Assembly (NCBI RefSeq): GCF_022179065.1
Contig: NZ_BPQD01000015.1
Span: 93,185 to 157,184, forward strand
Reading direction: 5' to 3'
From: Methylobacterium adhaesivum
Lineage (GTDB): Bacteria; Pseudomonadota; Alphaproteobacteria; Rhizobiales; Beijerinckiaceae
DNA length: 64,000 nucleotides
Below, one piece after another: positions 41,413 through 50,557 of this stretch. Numbering within the stretch: the first letter of the stretch is position 1; each line of letters begins with the position of its first letter. A program made the position numbers and the translations under genes. The notes under the pieces are model-generated. The model was not told where the DNA came from, ran no database searches, and was given only the letters and a program-made list of their open reading frames with translations.

Positions 41413-42801
41413 CTATTCCGCCGCAGGATACCGCCTCGACAGCAGCTCATGGACGAGGCGCGCGGTCTGCACCTCGCCGCCTTCAGGCCGACCCGGTTTC
41501 GTCGACGGATTCCAGCCGTACAGGTCGAAATGCACATGGGCCCGTGTCGCGGGCGCGAAGCGGCGCAGGAACAGGGCGGCGGTGATCGCGCCGGCGAACG
41601 GTCCACCAGGAGCGTTATTGAGATCGGCCACCTTCGAATCGAGGAGGCCGTCATAGGGGGCGTGCAGCGGCAGGCGCCAGACCGGATCGACCGCGGCGCG
41701 GCCCGCCGCCGTCACCGCCTCGGCGAGGCTGTCGTCCTCCGTGAAGAAGGCCGGGAGGTCGGGGCCGAGGGCGACGCGGGCAGCGCCCGTGAGGGTCGCG
41801 AAATCGATGAGGAGATCGGGTTTCTCGGCATCCGCCAGGGCGAGGGCGTCGGCGAGGATGAGGCGCCCCTCCGCATCGGTGTTGCCGATCTCCACGGTGA
41901 GGCCGGCGCGGCTGCGGATCACGTCGCCGGGCCGGAATGCGGCGCCCGAGATCGAATTCTCCACGGCCGGAACGATGAGGCGCAGGCGAAGGCGCAGGCC
42001 CGAGCCCATCACCATGCTGGCGGCTGCGAGAGCCGCGGCGGCACCACCCATGTCCTTCTTCATCAGAAGCATGCCGCTCGAGGGCTTGATGTCGAGCCCG
42101 CCCGTATCGAAGGCCACGCCCTTGCCGACGAGGGTCACGCGGGGAGCGTCGGGATCGCCCCAGGTGAGGTCGATGAGGCGCGGAGCACGGGGCGACGCGG
42201 CTCCGACCGTGTGGACGAGGGGGAAATCCCTCGCGAGGGCATCCCCCGCGATCACCGTGACGGCGGCGCCGTGCGCCTCCGCCAGAGTATGGATGGCAGC
42301 CTCGATCTCGGCGGGACCGAGGTCGTTGGCGGGCGTGTTGACGAGATCGCGACCCAGAGCCACCGCCTCGGCGATGCGAGTGATCGCCTCGACATCCACG
42401 CCCTCGGGGGCGACGAGGGTCGGAAGGGTCGGGCCGACGGCGCGGTAGCGCGTGAAGCGATAGCTGCCGAGAAGCCAGGCGAGGGCCGCTTCCGCCCCGT
42501 TGAAGCCGGAGCCCTCGAGGCGGTAGCGACCGGCCGGCAGGGCGCCGGGCAGCTTGCCGACGAGGAGGCGATCACGGCCCGGCCCGGGTTCGCCGAGACC
42601 CAGCAGCACCCGCGCCAGGCGCCCGTCGCCCCCCGGGAGAAGCGCGATGCGCCCGGCCTTCGGAGCGAACGCCGTGGCGCGGGCATAGGCCGCCGCGCAA
42701 GGGTCGAGGCCCGCTTCCAGGGCGGCCCAGTCTGACGGAGCGACACAGGTGATGGGGGTGGCGGACGCGTCGTCCGAGGCGTCGGTGAGCAGTCGGGACA
42801 G
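41413..42801 (-). CDS. M17 leucyl aminopeptidase family, apparent CTG start
   Basis: A 462-residue metallo-aminopeptidase of the M17 family. The metal/catalytic region has LVGKGVAFDTGGLDIKP, LLMKKDMGGAA, the signature NTDAEGRLILADAL and ATLTGAARVALG. The N-terminal domain continues 64 codons upstream of the first ATG (42609) in a frame that is open and protein-like (TPITCVAPSDWAALEAGLD). No ATG, GTG or TTG occurs in that extension, but a CTG at 42799-42801 sits 8 bases after GAGGAG, so I take it as the start. The gene is divergent from the TPR lipoprotein. Family is certain; the start is inference. Confidence 0.82.
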   Translation of the reverse strand: MSRLLTDASDDASATPITCVAPSDWAALEAGLDPCAAAYARATAFAPKAGRIALLPGGDGRLARVLLGLGEPGPGRDRLLVGKLPGALPAGRYRLEGSGFNGAEAALAWLLGSYRFTRYRAVGPTLPTLVAPEGVDVEAITRIAEAVALGRDLVNTPANDLGPAEIEAAIHTLAEAHGAAVTVIAGDALARDFPLVHTVGAASPRAPRLIDLTWGDPDAPRVTLVGKGVAFDTGGLDIKPSSGMLLMKKDMGGAAAALAAASMVMGSGLRLRLRLIVPAVENSISGAAFRPGDVIRSRAGLTVEIGNTDAEGRLILADALALADAEKPDLLIDFATLTGAARVALGPDLPAFFTEDDSLAEAVTAAGRAAVDPVWRLPLHAPYDGLLDSKVADLNNAPGGPFAGAITAALFLRRFAPATRAHVHFDLYGWNPSTKPGRPEGGEVQTARLVHELLSRRYPAAE

Positions 42802-42833
42802 GGCTTGGGCTCCTCGGTGAGAGACGGAATTAA

Positions 42834-42864
42834 CCGGTGGTTAGGGTTAAGTATCTACCACCGG
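42834..42864. promoter_or_regulatory. Inverted repeat between divergent aminopeptidase and TPR genes
   Basis: An 8-bp perfect inverted repeat, CCGGTGGT (42834-42841) with ACCACCGG (42857-42864), surrounds TTAGGGTTAAGTATCT. With one bulged T the pairing extends to ten bases. It lies midway between two divergent starts, where an operator shared by both would be expected. Confidence 0.35.
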
Positions 42865-42915
42865 GATACCGGCAGCGTGAAGCAATGTCCGGGTCGTTGG
42901 GTTGACGGAGTCGCC

Positions 42916-43761
42916 ATGGTCCGGCCGCGTTTCGAACCGTCACGGGCGCTTCCGCGCCTCGTGGGTCTCACGCTCGTCGCCACGCTTGCAACCGCCTGCA
43001 ATCGCAAGGACGGTCCCGAGACCACGGGGTCCCTCGGAGGCCTCTCGCTGCCGAGCTTCGGGGTGCCGAGTTTCGGCCGGCCGCAGACCAACGTGGTCAC
43101 GCGCCGCGAGGTCGAGGCCATGGGCGAGCGCTACAACGCTGACCCCAACGACATCGCCCTTGCGATGCGCTACGCCCAGGCTCTGCGGGCCACGAACCAG
43201 CGGCCTCAAGCCGTGGCGGTCCTCCAGCAACTCGCCCTGCGCAATCCGAAGAACACTGCCGTGCTCGCCGCCTATGGCAAGAGCTTGGCCGAAGTCGGCC
43301 GCCTCTCGGAGGCGGCGGACGTGCTTCAGAACGCCCACACGCCGGCTCAGCCCGACTGGCGCGTGCTCTCGGCGCAAGGCGCCGTGGCCGATCAGCTCGG
43401 CGACCACACCCGCGCACAAGGCCTCTATGAAGCCGCCCTCAAGATTCAGCCCGAGGATCCGGTGATCCTGTCGAATCTCGGGCTCTCCTTCGCCCTCGCC
43501 AAACGTCTCGACGAGGCCGAGGCGACCCTTCGCCGAGCCGCCGCCCAGCCGCGAGCGGATGCCCGGGTGCGTCAGAACCTCGCCCTGGTCTACGGCCTCA
43601 GGGGAAAATTCGCCGAAGCGGAGGAGGTGTCCCGTCGCGACCTCTCCCCCGAGGAGGCCGCGGCCAACACGGCGGCCCTACGCGCGTTCGTCGCCCAACC
43701 GAACGCCTGGAAGGCCTTGAAGGCATCGGATGCCCGTCCGCAGGCGGCCAAGCGCGGCTGA
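42916..43761 (+). CDS. TPR lipoprotein (TadD-like)
   Basis: A 281-residue lipoprotein: signal ending LATLATAC-N, a Gly/Ser/Pro linker with a small repeat (LPSFGVPSFG), then TPR helices from about residue 65 to 240 (DIALAMRYAQALRATNQRPQAVAVLQQLALRNPKN; TAVLAAYGKSLAEVGRLSEAADVLQNA; WRVLSAQGAVADQLGDHTRAQGLYEAALKIQPED; VILSNLGLSFALAKRLDEAEATLRRAA). This layout is the TadD type seen in Flp pilus systems, but no tad genes are adjacent, so a separate role in envelope assembly is equally likely. The ATG at 42916 begins the signal. Confidence 0.85.
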   Translation: MVRPRFEPSRALPRLVGLTLVATLATACNRKDGPETTGSLGGLSLPSFGVPSFGRPQTNVVTRREVEAMGERYNADPNDIALAMRYAQALRATNQRPQAVAVLQQLALRNPKNTAVLAAYGKSLAEVGRLSEAADVLQNAHTPAQPDWRVLSAQGAVADQLGDHTRAQGLYEAALKIQPEDPVILSNLGLSFALAKRLDEAEATLRRAAAQPRADARVRQNLALVYGLRGKFAEAEEVSRRDLSPEEAAANTAALRAFVAQPNAWKALKASDARPQAAKRG

Positions 43762-43828
43762 CGTCAGATCGGATCGGGTCGATCGCATCGGGATGGCGGA
43801 TCTGAGCTTCGCTCACGCGGACGCTGGA

Positions 43829-44515
43829 TCACAGGTCAGCCGACACCTGCAGGGTCTCGACCGGTGCATCCTGCGCGTCCGTGAACACGCCCGCCGTGAG
43901 GGTGGCGCCGTAGACACAGGCCGTGTCGAGGTTGGTTCGGTGGGCACGCAGATCCGGCCGGCCGCTGCGTTGCGGCGTGTGACCGTGGACGACGTGACGG
44001 CCGAAATCGTAATCCGCCGAGAGGAACGGTTCGCGGATCCACAGGCGGGTCTCGATATCGGGGTCGATGCCGGGACGGCCGGGCCGGAAGCCCGCATGAA
44101 CATAGTAGCGCCGCGCGTCCGCCCAGGCGGTCGGCAGGGCGGACATCCAGGCAAGGACGTCGCGCGGCAGGGCCTGCGGGTCCGGCGTCCCGAAGGACTG
44201 CAGGGTCGCGACCCCGCCGTTCTCGACCCACGGCGCGGCGCCGAAGCCGTCGCGATAGGCGCTAAGCATCAGGCTCTCGTGGTTGCCCATGAGGCATGTG
44301 ACGGCGTCGGGCTCTGCGGCCTGGAGGGCGCGCAGGGTCGCGACGACGCCGGCGCTGTCGGGACCGCGGTCGATGTAATCGCCGAGGAACACGAGGCGGC
44401 GCGGGGCGCCGGCCCGGTGGGTATCGATGCGGGCGAGGAGGCGCGCCAGGGCGTCGGCGCAGCCGTGGATGTCGCCGATGGCGTAGGTGAGTCCGGCCGA
44501 GGGGTCCGTGTGCAT
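43829..44515 (-). CDS. Metallophosphatase (serine/threonine phosphatase PrpA-like)
   Basis: A 228-residue PPP-type phosphoesterase with all three metal motifs: GDIHG at 14-18, GDYIDRGPDS, and GNHE, followed by the later His residues in VHAGFRPG and VVHGHTPQ. This matches bacterial PrpA/PrpB and diadenosine-tetraphosphate-like phosphatases. The ATG at 44515 overlaps the stop of the aminotransferase (TGATG), so they are translationally coupled. Substrate cannot be told. The ORF extending to 44965 in this frame is shadow. Confidence 0.9.
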   Translation of the reverse strand: MHTDPSAGLTYAIGDIHGCADALARLLARIDTHRAGAPRRLVFLGDYIDRGPDSAGVVATLRALQAAEPDAVTCLMGNHESLMLSAYRDGFGAAPWVENGGVATLQSFGTPDPQALPRDVLAWMSALPTAWADARRYYVHAGFRPGRPGIDPDIETRLWIREPFLSADYDFGRHVVHGHTPQRSGRPDLRAHRTNLDTACVYGATLTAGVFTDAQDAPVETLQVSADL

Positions 44516-45699
44516 CAGCGCAGCCACGCCTTCAGGCGCCGCACGGCGTCCGCGCAATCGGCATGCGAGCCCGCGAACGAGAACCGGACGTGGTGCTGGC
44601 CCGCGACGGCGTCGAAATCGAGGCCCGGCGTGGCGGCGACCCCGGCCTCGTCGAGCATCCGCCGGCAGAACCCGGCCGCGTCGTCCGTCAGGTTCGCCAC
44701 GTCGGCATAGAGATAGAACGCCCCGTCCGCGGGATGCGTGCGCCCGAGGCCAAGGCCCGGAAACGCATCGAGCAGCAACTCGCGGTTGGCCGCGTAGCCG
44801 GCGCGCACGGCCTCGACCTCCTCCACCGCATCGAATGCTGCCAGGGCGGCAACCTGGGACAGGTAGGGTGCCGAGATGAAAAGGTTCTGGGCCAGGCGCT
44901 CCACGGGGCGGACGAGCCATTCCGGAACCACCATCCAGCCGATGCGCCAGCCCGTCATGCACCACGTCTTAGAGAACGAGTTGATGACGATGGCGTCGGG
45001 CTCGTAGCGGAGCGCCGTGTCGGTCGGCACGCCGAAGCTGAGACCATGGTAGATCTCGTCGGAGATGAAGCGCAGATCGAGGGCGCGGGCCGTGGCGCAG
45101 AGATCGGCGAGACGCTCGGGCGCGATGACCGTGCCGGAGGGGTTGGCCGGGCTCATCACCAGCACCCCGGCCAATGGCGCTTCCTCGTGGAGGGCGCGCA
45201 GGCCCTGGCTCGTTGGGGCGTAGCGGTCCACTTGCCGTAGGGGGAGGGGGGCCGGGACGAGATCGAGGGCGTTGAGGATGCTGCGATAGGCCGGGTAGCC
45301 CGGCTGCGGTACGGCGACCCGTGCGCCGACATCGAACAGGGCGAGGAAGGCCAGGATAAAGCCGGCCGACGACCCCGTGGTTACGACGATGCGCTCGAGC
45401 GCCACCGTGACGCCGTGGGTGTCGGCGTAATGCCGGGCGATCCGCGCGCGCAGGGCCGGCAGGCCCAGTGCCTGAGTGTAGGGCAGGGTCCCCCCGGCGA
45501 GGGCACCTTGCGCCGCCGCGACGACGGCGCGGGGAGCGGGTGCCGAGGGCTGGCCGACCTCCATGTGAACCACGCCGTCGCCGCGCGCTTCCCGGGCGGC
45601 GGCCGCCGTCATCACGTCCATGGCGAGGAATGGCGCCACCCGCGCGGCGCGGCGGGACGGCAGGGGAGAGGTCGCGGCGCGGGGGGATCGAAGCGTCAT
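44515..45699 (-). CDS. PLP-dependent aminotransferase (class I/II)
   Basis: A 394-residue fold-type I aminotransferase: HMEVGQPSAPAP at the start, VTTGSSAGFILAFLALFD, SPANPSGTVI, the PLP lysine in INSFSKTWCMTGWRIGW, and the C-terminal RFSFAGSHADCADAVRRL with the substrate carboxylate-binding Arg. Specificity (aspartate, aromatic or alanine-like) cannot be resolved. The ATG at 45699 has no long upstream alternative that looks coding. It is coupled to the phosphatase downstream. It is divergent from the DsbA-like gene. Confidence 0.9.
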   Translation of the reverse strand: MTLRSPRAATSPLPSRRAARVAPFLAMDVMTAAAAREARGDGVVHMEVGQPSAPAPRAVVAAAQGALAGGTLPYTQALGLPALRARIARHYADTHGVTVALERIVVTTGSSAGFILAFLALFDVGARVAVPQPGYPAYRSILNALDLVPAPLPLRQVDRYAPTSQGLRALHEEAPLAGVLVMSPANPSGTVIAPERLADLCATARALDLRFISDEIYHGLSFGVPTDTALRYEPDAIVINSFSKTWCMTGWRIGWMVVPEWLVRPVERLAQNLFISAPYLSQVAALAAFDAVEEVEAVRAGYAANRELLLDAFPGLGLGRTHPADGAFYLYADVANLTDDAAGFCRRMLDEAGVAATPGLDFDAVAGQHHVRFSFAGSHADCADAVRRLKAWLR

Positions 45700-45869
45700 G
45701 TCGGCGTCTTTAAAGTGTTCGCGTCGGGACGGAAACTCGGCGACCGTCCGACTGCGCGATTGACCCGCCGCCGCGAAAACGCCTAACCCCGGCGATAGAC
45801 GCACAGCCCGACGTGCACGATCTTTTTCGCCCGGCCGCGTTTTCATCGGCCGTGCCCCCGCGAGGACGC

Positions 45870-46682
45870 ATGCCCCTGCTCCGGTCACTTCTCACCTCCG
45901 TCGTCCTCTTCGGGGCTTCAGCCGCCCTGGCGCAGACGACCCCGCAGAACGCTCCGGCCGCGGCGACGCCGGCCCCGGTAACATCTGCCCCGGTCTTCTC
46001 CGACACCCAGCGCCAGGCCATCGAGGCCATCGTCAAGGACTACCTCGTCAAGAACCCGGACGTGCTGCAGGAAGCCATCGCCGAAGGCGAGAAGCGCGCC
46101 CAGGAGACCCAGAAGCTGGCCCAGGCCGCAGCCCTGAAGGAATCCCGCGAGGCGCTGCACAACTCGCCCCACGGCGTGGTGGCCGGCAACCCGGCCGGCG
46201 ACGTCACCATGGTGGAGTTCTTCGACTACAATTGCGGCTATTGCCGCAAGGCGCTCGGCGACATCCAGGCGCTGATCAAGGGCGACCCGAAGCTGCGCGT
46301 CGTGCTGCGCGACTTCCCCGTGCTCGGGGCCGAATCCCTCGAAGCCAGCAAGCTTGCGCTCGCCGCCAAGCAGCAGCTCAAGGCCGACAAGATGTTCGAC
46401 TTCCACGTCAAGCTCCTCGAGACCAAGGGCCGTGTTACGGGCGAACGCGCCCTGGCGGTGGCCAAGGAGATGGGCCTCGACGTCGCGCGCCTCGCCAAGG
46501 ACGCACAGGGGCCAGACGTGAAGGCGGCGCTCTCGGAGAACATGACGCTGGGCGACAAGCTCGGCCTGTCGGGAACGCCGGCCTTCATCATCGGCGACGA
46601 GGTCATTCCCGGCGCCGTCGGTGTCGATCCCATCCGCAAGACCATCAGCGACGTCCGCCAGTGCGGCCACGCCAGCTGCTGA
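45870..46682 (+). CDS. Periplasmic DsbA/Com1-like thiol oxidoreductase
   Basis: A 270-residue exported thioredoxin-fold protein: signal peptide (LLTSVVLFGASAALAQ), an Ala/Pro linker, an N-terminal helical region with FSDTQRQAIEAIVKDYLVKNPDVLQEAI, then MVEFFDYNCGYC with active-site C122-C125 and the cis-Pro element SGTPAFIIGDEVIPGA. This is the DsbA/Com1 type found upstream of aroQ-accB in many Rhizobiales; here aroQ is missing and accB follows directly. Two extra Cys near the C-terminus (CGHASC) are unusual and may form a structural disulphide. Confidence 0.9.
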   Translation: MPLLRSLLTSVVLFGASAALAQTTPQNAPAAATPAPVTSAPVFSDTQRQAIEAIVKDYLVKNPDVLQEAIAEGEKRAQETQKLAQAAALKESREALHNSPHGVVAGNPAGDVTMVEFFDYNCGYCRKALGDIQALIKGDPKLRVVLRDFPVLGAESLEASKLALAAKQQLKADKMFDFHVKLLETKGRVTGERALAVAKEMGLDVARLAKDAQGPDVKAALSENMTLGDKLGLSGTPAFIIGDEVIPGAVGVDPIRKTISDVRQCGHASC

Positions 46683-46694
46683 AGCCGACGAACC

Positions 46695-46717
46695 CCGGAG
46701 GCGGCAACCGCTTCCGG
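46695..46717. terminator. Hairpin between the DsbA-like gene and accB
   Basis: A 10-bp stem (46695-46704 with 46708-46717, one G-T pair) and CAA loop. No T-run follows, so it is weak as a terminator; it may separate expression of the two genes. Confidence 0.4.
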
Positions 46718-46751
46718 ACATGCGAATCCCTGACTGACGACGACCGAGCCG

Positions 46752-47246
46752 ATGCCCAAGGAGCCGATGTCCAAGAACGATCCCTTCGATCCTGAGCTCG
46801 TGCGTGAACTCGCCAAGCTGATCACCGAGACGGATCTCACCGAGATCGAGGTCGAGAAGGGCGACCTGCGCATCCGCGTCGCCCGCCGCATCGAGCCGGT
46901 CCACGTGCAGGTGGCGGCACCCGCCCCGGCCCTCGCGGCGGTGACGCCCGCGCCCCAGCCCGTCGCCGGACCGGGCTCCGTGCCCGAGCGCGCGCGCGCC
47001 GGATCCGGTCATCCCGGCGCGGTGCCCTCGCCCATGGTCGGCACCGCCTACCGCCGGCCATCCCCGGACGCGAAGGTGTTCGTCGATGTCGGCTCGCAGG
47101 TGGAGGCCGGCGAGAAGCTTCTCCTCATCGAGGCGATGAAGACCTTCAACGAGATCGTGGCGCCCCGCGCCGGCACCGTCACGGCCGTCTTCGTCGAGGA
47201 CGGCCAACCCGTCGAGTTCGGCGAACCCCTCCTCGTCATCGAGTGA
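46752..47246 (+). CDS. accB: Biotin carboxyl carrier protein of acetyl-CoA carboxylase
   Basis: AccB carries biotin between the carboxylase and transferase of acetyl-CoA carboxylase. The 164-residue protein has the N-terminal helical segment [24 protein letters not shown], a Pro/Ala linker (about 52-85) and the biotinyl domain ending with the IEAMKTFN motif, K130 being biotinylated, and [31 protein letters not shown] second ATG at 46767 (MSKNDPF) is an alternative start. accC follows 13 bases later. Confidence 0.95.
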   Translation: MPKEPMSKNDPFDPELVRELAKLITETDLTEIEVEKGDLRIRVARRIEPVHVQVAAPAPALAAVTPAPQPVAGPGSVPERARAGSGHPGAVPSPMVGTAYRRPSPDAKVFVDVGSQVEAGEKLLLIEAMKTFNEIVAPRAGTVTAVFVEDGQPVEFGEPLLVIE

Positions 47247-47259
47247 GGATCGAGGCATC

Positions 47260-48615
47260 ATGTTCGACAAGATCCTGATCGCCAACCGGGGCGAGATCGC
47301 CCTGCGCATCCTGCGCGCGGCCAAGGAACTCGGGATCGCGACCGTCGCCGTCCATTCCACGGCCGATGCCGACGCGATGCATGTGCGGCTCGCCGACGAG
47401 AGCGTTTGCATCGGCCCGCCCGCCGCCCGCGACAGCTACCTCAACATCCCGTCCATCATCGCCGCCTGCGAGATCACCGGCGCCGACGCCGTCCACCCCG
47501 GCTACGGTTTCCTGTCGGAGAATGCCCGCTTCGCCGAAGTGTTGGCGCATCACGAGATCGGGTTCATCGGCCCCAAGGCCGAGCACATCCGCATCATGGG
47601 CGACAAGATCGAGGCCAAGCGCACCGCCAAGCGCCTCGGCATTCCCTGCGTGCCGGGCTCGGAGGGCGGCGTCGAGGATCCCGTGGAGGCCAAACGCATC
47701 GCCGCCGAGATCGGATACCCGGTGCTGGTCAAGGCCGCGTCGGGCGGCGGCGGACGCGGCATGAAGGTGGCGCGCACGGAAGCCGACCTCGAACAGGCCC
47801 TCGGCATGGCCCGCCAGGAGGCCAAGGCCGCCTTCGGCGACGATGCCGTCTATCTCGAAAAGTACCTCGAGAAGCCGCGCCACATCGAGGTTCAGGTGCT
47901 GGGCGACGGGCGCGGCAACGCCGTGCATCTGGCCGAGCGCGACTGCTCGCTGCAGCGCCGGCACCAGAAGGTCTGGGAGGAGGGCGGCTCGCCCGCCCTC
48001 AACGCGGATATGCGTGCCGAGATCGGGGGCATCTGCGCCCGCGCCATGCAGGAATTGAAGTATCTCGGCGCAGGCACCGTGGAGTTCCTCTACGAGGACG
48101 GGCGGTTCTACTTCATCGAGATGAACACACGCATCCAGGTCGAGCATCCGGTCACCGAGATGATCACCGGGATCGACCTCGTGAACGAGCAGATCCGCGT
48201 TGCGGCCGGCCTGCCGCTGTCCGTGACCCAGGACGAGATCGCAGTCTCCGGTCACGCTATCGAATGCCGGATCAATGCAGAACACCCGGCGACCTTCCGG
48301 CCATCTCCCGGACTCATCACCTATTTCCACCCGCCGGGCGGCCTCGGGGTCCGCGTCGATTCGGCCGTATTCCAGGGATACCGCATCCCGCCGAACTACG
48401 ATTCCCTCATCGGCAAGCTCATCGTTCATGGGCGCACCCGCAACGAGTGCCTCATGCGCCTGCGCCGAGCCCTCGACGAGTTCGTGGTCGATGGGGTCGA
48501 CACCACGTTGCCCCTGTTCCGCACCCTCGTGCGCAATGCCGATGTGCAGAACGGTGCCTACGACATCCACTGGTTGGAAAAATTCCTTGCCGAGGGGGGG
48601 CTCGACGAGCCGTAG
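47260..48615 (+). CDS. accC: Biotin carboxylase subunit of acetyl-CoA carboxylase
   Basis: AccC carboxylates biotin on AccB with ATP and bicarbonate. The 451-residue ATP-grasp enzyme starts [20 protein letters not shown], and has [31 protein letters not shown] (phosphate loop), [13 protein letters not shown] and [20 protein letters not shown]. Length and motifs are normal. It forms an operon with accB. Downstream, where aat usually follows in Rhizobiales, two small exported-protein genes are interposed. Confidence 0.97.
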   Translation: MFDKILIANRGEIALRILRAAKELGIATVAVHSTADADAMHVRLADESVCIGPPAARDSYLNIPSIIAACEITGADAVHPGYGFLSENARFAEVLAHHEIGFIGPKAEHIRIMGDKIEAKRTAKRLGIPCVPGSEGGVEDPVEAKRIAAEIGYPVLVKAASGGGGRGMKVARTEADLEQALGMARQEAKAAFGDDAVYLEKYLEKPRHIEVQVLGDGRGNAVHLAERDCSLQRRHQKVWEEGGSPALNADMRAEIGGICARAMQELKYLGAGTVEFLYEDGRFYFIEMNTRIQVEHPVTEMITGIDLVNEQIRVAAGLPLSVTQDEIAVSGHAIECRINAEHPATFRPSPGLITYFHPPGGLGVRVDSAVFQGYRIPPNYDSLIGKLIVHGRTRNECLMRLRRALDEFVVDGVDTTLPLFRTLVRNADVQNGAYDIHWLEKFLAEGGLDEP

Positions 48616-48743
48616 GGCCACCGGTGGCGACGGCAGCCGGAACGGGATGCGACGGTGCCCGTTCTTATCGGACGCCGCCAGTTGTCAGCCGCACCATCGG
48701 TTCCGCAGCGGCACCTTTCTCGGACCCGCCAAGGAATCGTTTC

Positions 48744-49049
48744 ATGCGCCTCACCCCCCTGCTCATCGTCTCGGCCCTTTTGACCGGGCCCGCCCTGGCG
48801 CAGGCACCCTCGGGCAACGTCGCTCAGCCCGAGCGGGCCGTGCCGCAGGCCGGCAACACCACGGGCGGTCCCCTGGAAAACCCGGCGAGCCGCGACATGG
48901 CCCCAGCCCGGTCCGGCTCAATGCCGGCAGGTGAGAACGGCGTGTCGTCGAGCACCGGCGCTGTCGACTCGGCCAAGGGTGGAAACGCCCAGCAAAACGA
49001 GCGCGCGGTGCCGAACACCGGTGGGACATCGGGCGGCCCGGCACGGTAA
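48744..49049 (+). CDS. Small exported two-repeat protein A
   Basis: A 101-residue exported protein: signal peptide (LLIVSALLTGPALAQ), then two copies of a motif of about 20 residues. Copy 1 begins [20 protein letters not shown]; copy 2, at the C-terminus, is GGNAQQNERAVPNTGGTSGGP without its first G. The segment between is low-complexity. It is a close paralogue of the next gene and shares the motif with proteins at 33745 and 59546. No domain is recognised; probably periplasmic. It lies 128 bases after accC and is followed by a strong terminator. The ATG at 48744 has AAGGA 9 bases upstream. Confidence 0.82.
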   Translation: MRLTPLLIVSALLTGPALAQAPSGNVAQPERAVPQAGNTTGGPLENPASRDMAPARSGSMPAGENGVSSSTGAVDSAKGGNAQQNERAVPNTGGTSGGPAR

Positions 49050-49085
49050 CGCCACCCACCTGTCTATCGTCCGAGCATCCCGATT

Positions 49086-49115
49086 AAGGCCGGCCCCAGT
49101 TGGGGCCGGCCTTTT
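49086..49115 (+). terminator. Strong intrinsic terminator after small protein A
   Basis: A 12-bp GC-rich perfect stem with an AGTT loop (49086-49097 with 49102-49113) is followed by TT. It begins 36 bases after the stop codon. Confidence 0.88.
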
Positions 49116-49318
49116 GCGTTTCGGCGGCCCTCTTTCGCGCCTGCAGCATGACGATGGTGCGCCGCCGCACATCATACTTTGCCGACGCAATGTTTCGAGG
49201 AACAGATTGTGTGCAATCGACTTTCTCTGGGACACCGGACGGAAGTCGGACTTCCAGCCGGGGCGCCCGCCGCCCCGAGCCAGCCGGACACCCTATCGAC
49301 GCATCTCGAAAGCACCTC

Positions 49319-49654
49319 ATGAAGTCCCTCGCCTATGCCGCCGCCGCCCTGGTCTTCACCGTCGGCGGTGCCCTCGCCCAGTCCCCCTCCGGCAATGTCG
49401 GTCAGCCCGAGCGGGCCGTCCCCCAGGCCGGCAACACCACACGCGGCCCTATCGACAACCCGTCCGTCTACGGTGCGTACCGCAACGCCGAAACCGATCT
49501 CGTCGACCTTGACGTGACCGGCAGTGTTGGCCCCCGCCAGCTTCCTTCGAACAGCGAGGCCGTCATCGTAGACTCGGCCAAGGGCGGCAACGCAGAGCAG
49601 AACAATCGGACGGTGCCGAATCTTGGCGCGACGTCGGGTGGCCCGGAATTCTAA
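49319..49654 (+). CDS. Small exported two-repeat protein B
   Basis: A 111-residue exported paralogue of protein A: signal peptide ([17 protein letters not shown]), copy 1 [20 protein letters not shown], then a 45-residue spacer containing [21 protein letters not shown], then [20 protein letters not shown] and ATSGGPEF. The VDSAKGGNA junction is identical in A, so the two arose by tandem duplication and the spacer diverged. The ATG at 49319 begins the signal. A hairpin with T-tail follows. Function unknown. Confidence 0.82.
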   Translation: MKSLAYAAAALVFTVGGALAQSPSGNVGQPERAVPQAGNTTRGPIDNPSVYGAYRNAETDLVDLDVTGSVGPRQLPSNSEAVIVDSAKGGNAEQNNRTVPNLGATSGGPEF

Positions 49655-49753
49655 GGGACGGATCAGAGAAAGTCTCGCGAACCTCGCGGTCGCCGCCGGC
49701 TTCCATCCAGACCACGACGGCACACCGCGAGGTTTGTGAAAGGCACGAAAAAT

Positions 49754-49781
49754 CGGCGGAGCCTTCGGGGCTTCGCCGTTT
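49754..49781 (+). terminator. Hairpin after small protein B
   Basis: A 10-bp stem (49754-49763 with 49769-49778, one G-T pair) with TTCGG loop, preceded by a run of A and followed by TTT. An additional 11-bp spaced inverted repeat lies just upstream (49680-49690 with 49724-49734). Confidence 0.6.
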
Positions 49782-49851
49782 CGCGTTCACGATCCGCGCG
49801 GCCCGCAGTTCCGCCCTAGCGTTCCGACGCACCGCACGGCAAAGTCCATTC

Positions 49852-50529
49852 ATGCACGACGCCGACCGCGTGGACATCACGCCCGAGATCCTGCTCAAGG
49901 CCTACGCGGCGGGCATCTTCCCCATGGCGGAGGATGCCGACGATCCGGCGATCTACTGGGTCGAGCCCAAGGCGCGTGGAATTCTTCCACTCGACGGATT
50001 TCACGTCGCCAAGCGTCTGGCGCGTACCGTTCGGTCGGACGGGTTCTCGGTTCGGGTCGACCATGATTTCGACGCGGTGATCGCCGGCTGCGCCGCCCCG
50101 CGTCGGGACGCCGAACGCACCTGGATCAACGCACGTATCCGGGACCTCTACGGCGCCCTGTTCGATTCGGGGTATGCCCACACGGTCGAGGTCTATGCCG
50201 AGGGCCACCTCGTGGGTGGTCTCTACGGCGTGTCCCTCGGAGCGGCCTTCTTCGGGGAGAGCATGTTCCACACCGTCCGGGACGCCTCGAAGGTAGCGCT
50301 CGTCCACCTCGTCGCCCGCCTGCGGGCCGGCGGCTATCGCCTGGCCGACACCCAGTTCGTCACCGATCATCTGCTGCAGTTCGGCGCCGAGGAGGTGCCG
50401 CGCCACGTCTACAAGCGGCGACTGGCCGAGGCGATCGCCCACACGGCCGATTGGGACGTGTGGCCACGGGGCACGATCATCGACGGAAACGCCGCGCTGG
50501 CGGCCCTCGCGGTGGAGCGAGAGCGCTGA
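49852..50529 (+). CDS. aat: Leucyl/phenylalanyl-tRNA-protein transferase
   Basis: Aat adds Leu or Phe to N-terminal Arg/Lys of proteins, marking them for ClpS-ClpAP degradation. The 225-residue protein has the family pattern [23 protein letters not shown] and [26 protein letters not shown], then [45 protein letters not shown] and [17 protein letters not shown]. Length is normal. It is followed on the opposite strand by the DUF2155 gene, the usual neighbour in alphaproteobacteria. Confidence 0.96.
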   Translation: MHDADRVDITPEILLKAYAAGIFPMAEDADDPAIYWVEPKARGILPLDGFHVAKRLARTVRSDGFSVRVDHDFDAVIAGCAAPRRDAERTWINARIRDLYGALFDSGYAHTVEVYAEGHLVGGLYGVSLGAAFFGESMFHTVRDASKVALVHLVARLRAGGYRLADTQFVTDHLLQFGAEEVPRHVYKRRLAEAIAHTADWDVWPRGTIIDGNAALAALAVERER

Positions 50530-50557
50530 TCCTCACCCCATCGCGGGGAGGGCGACC

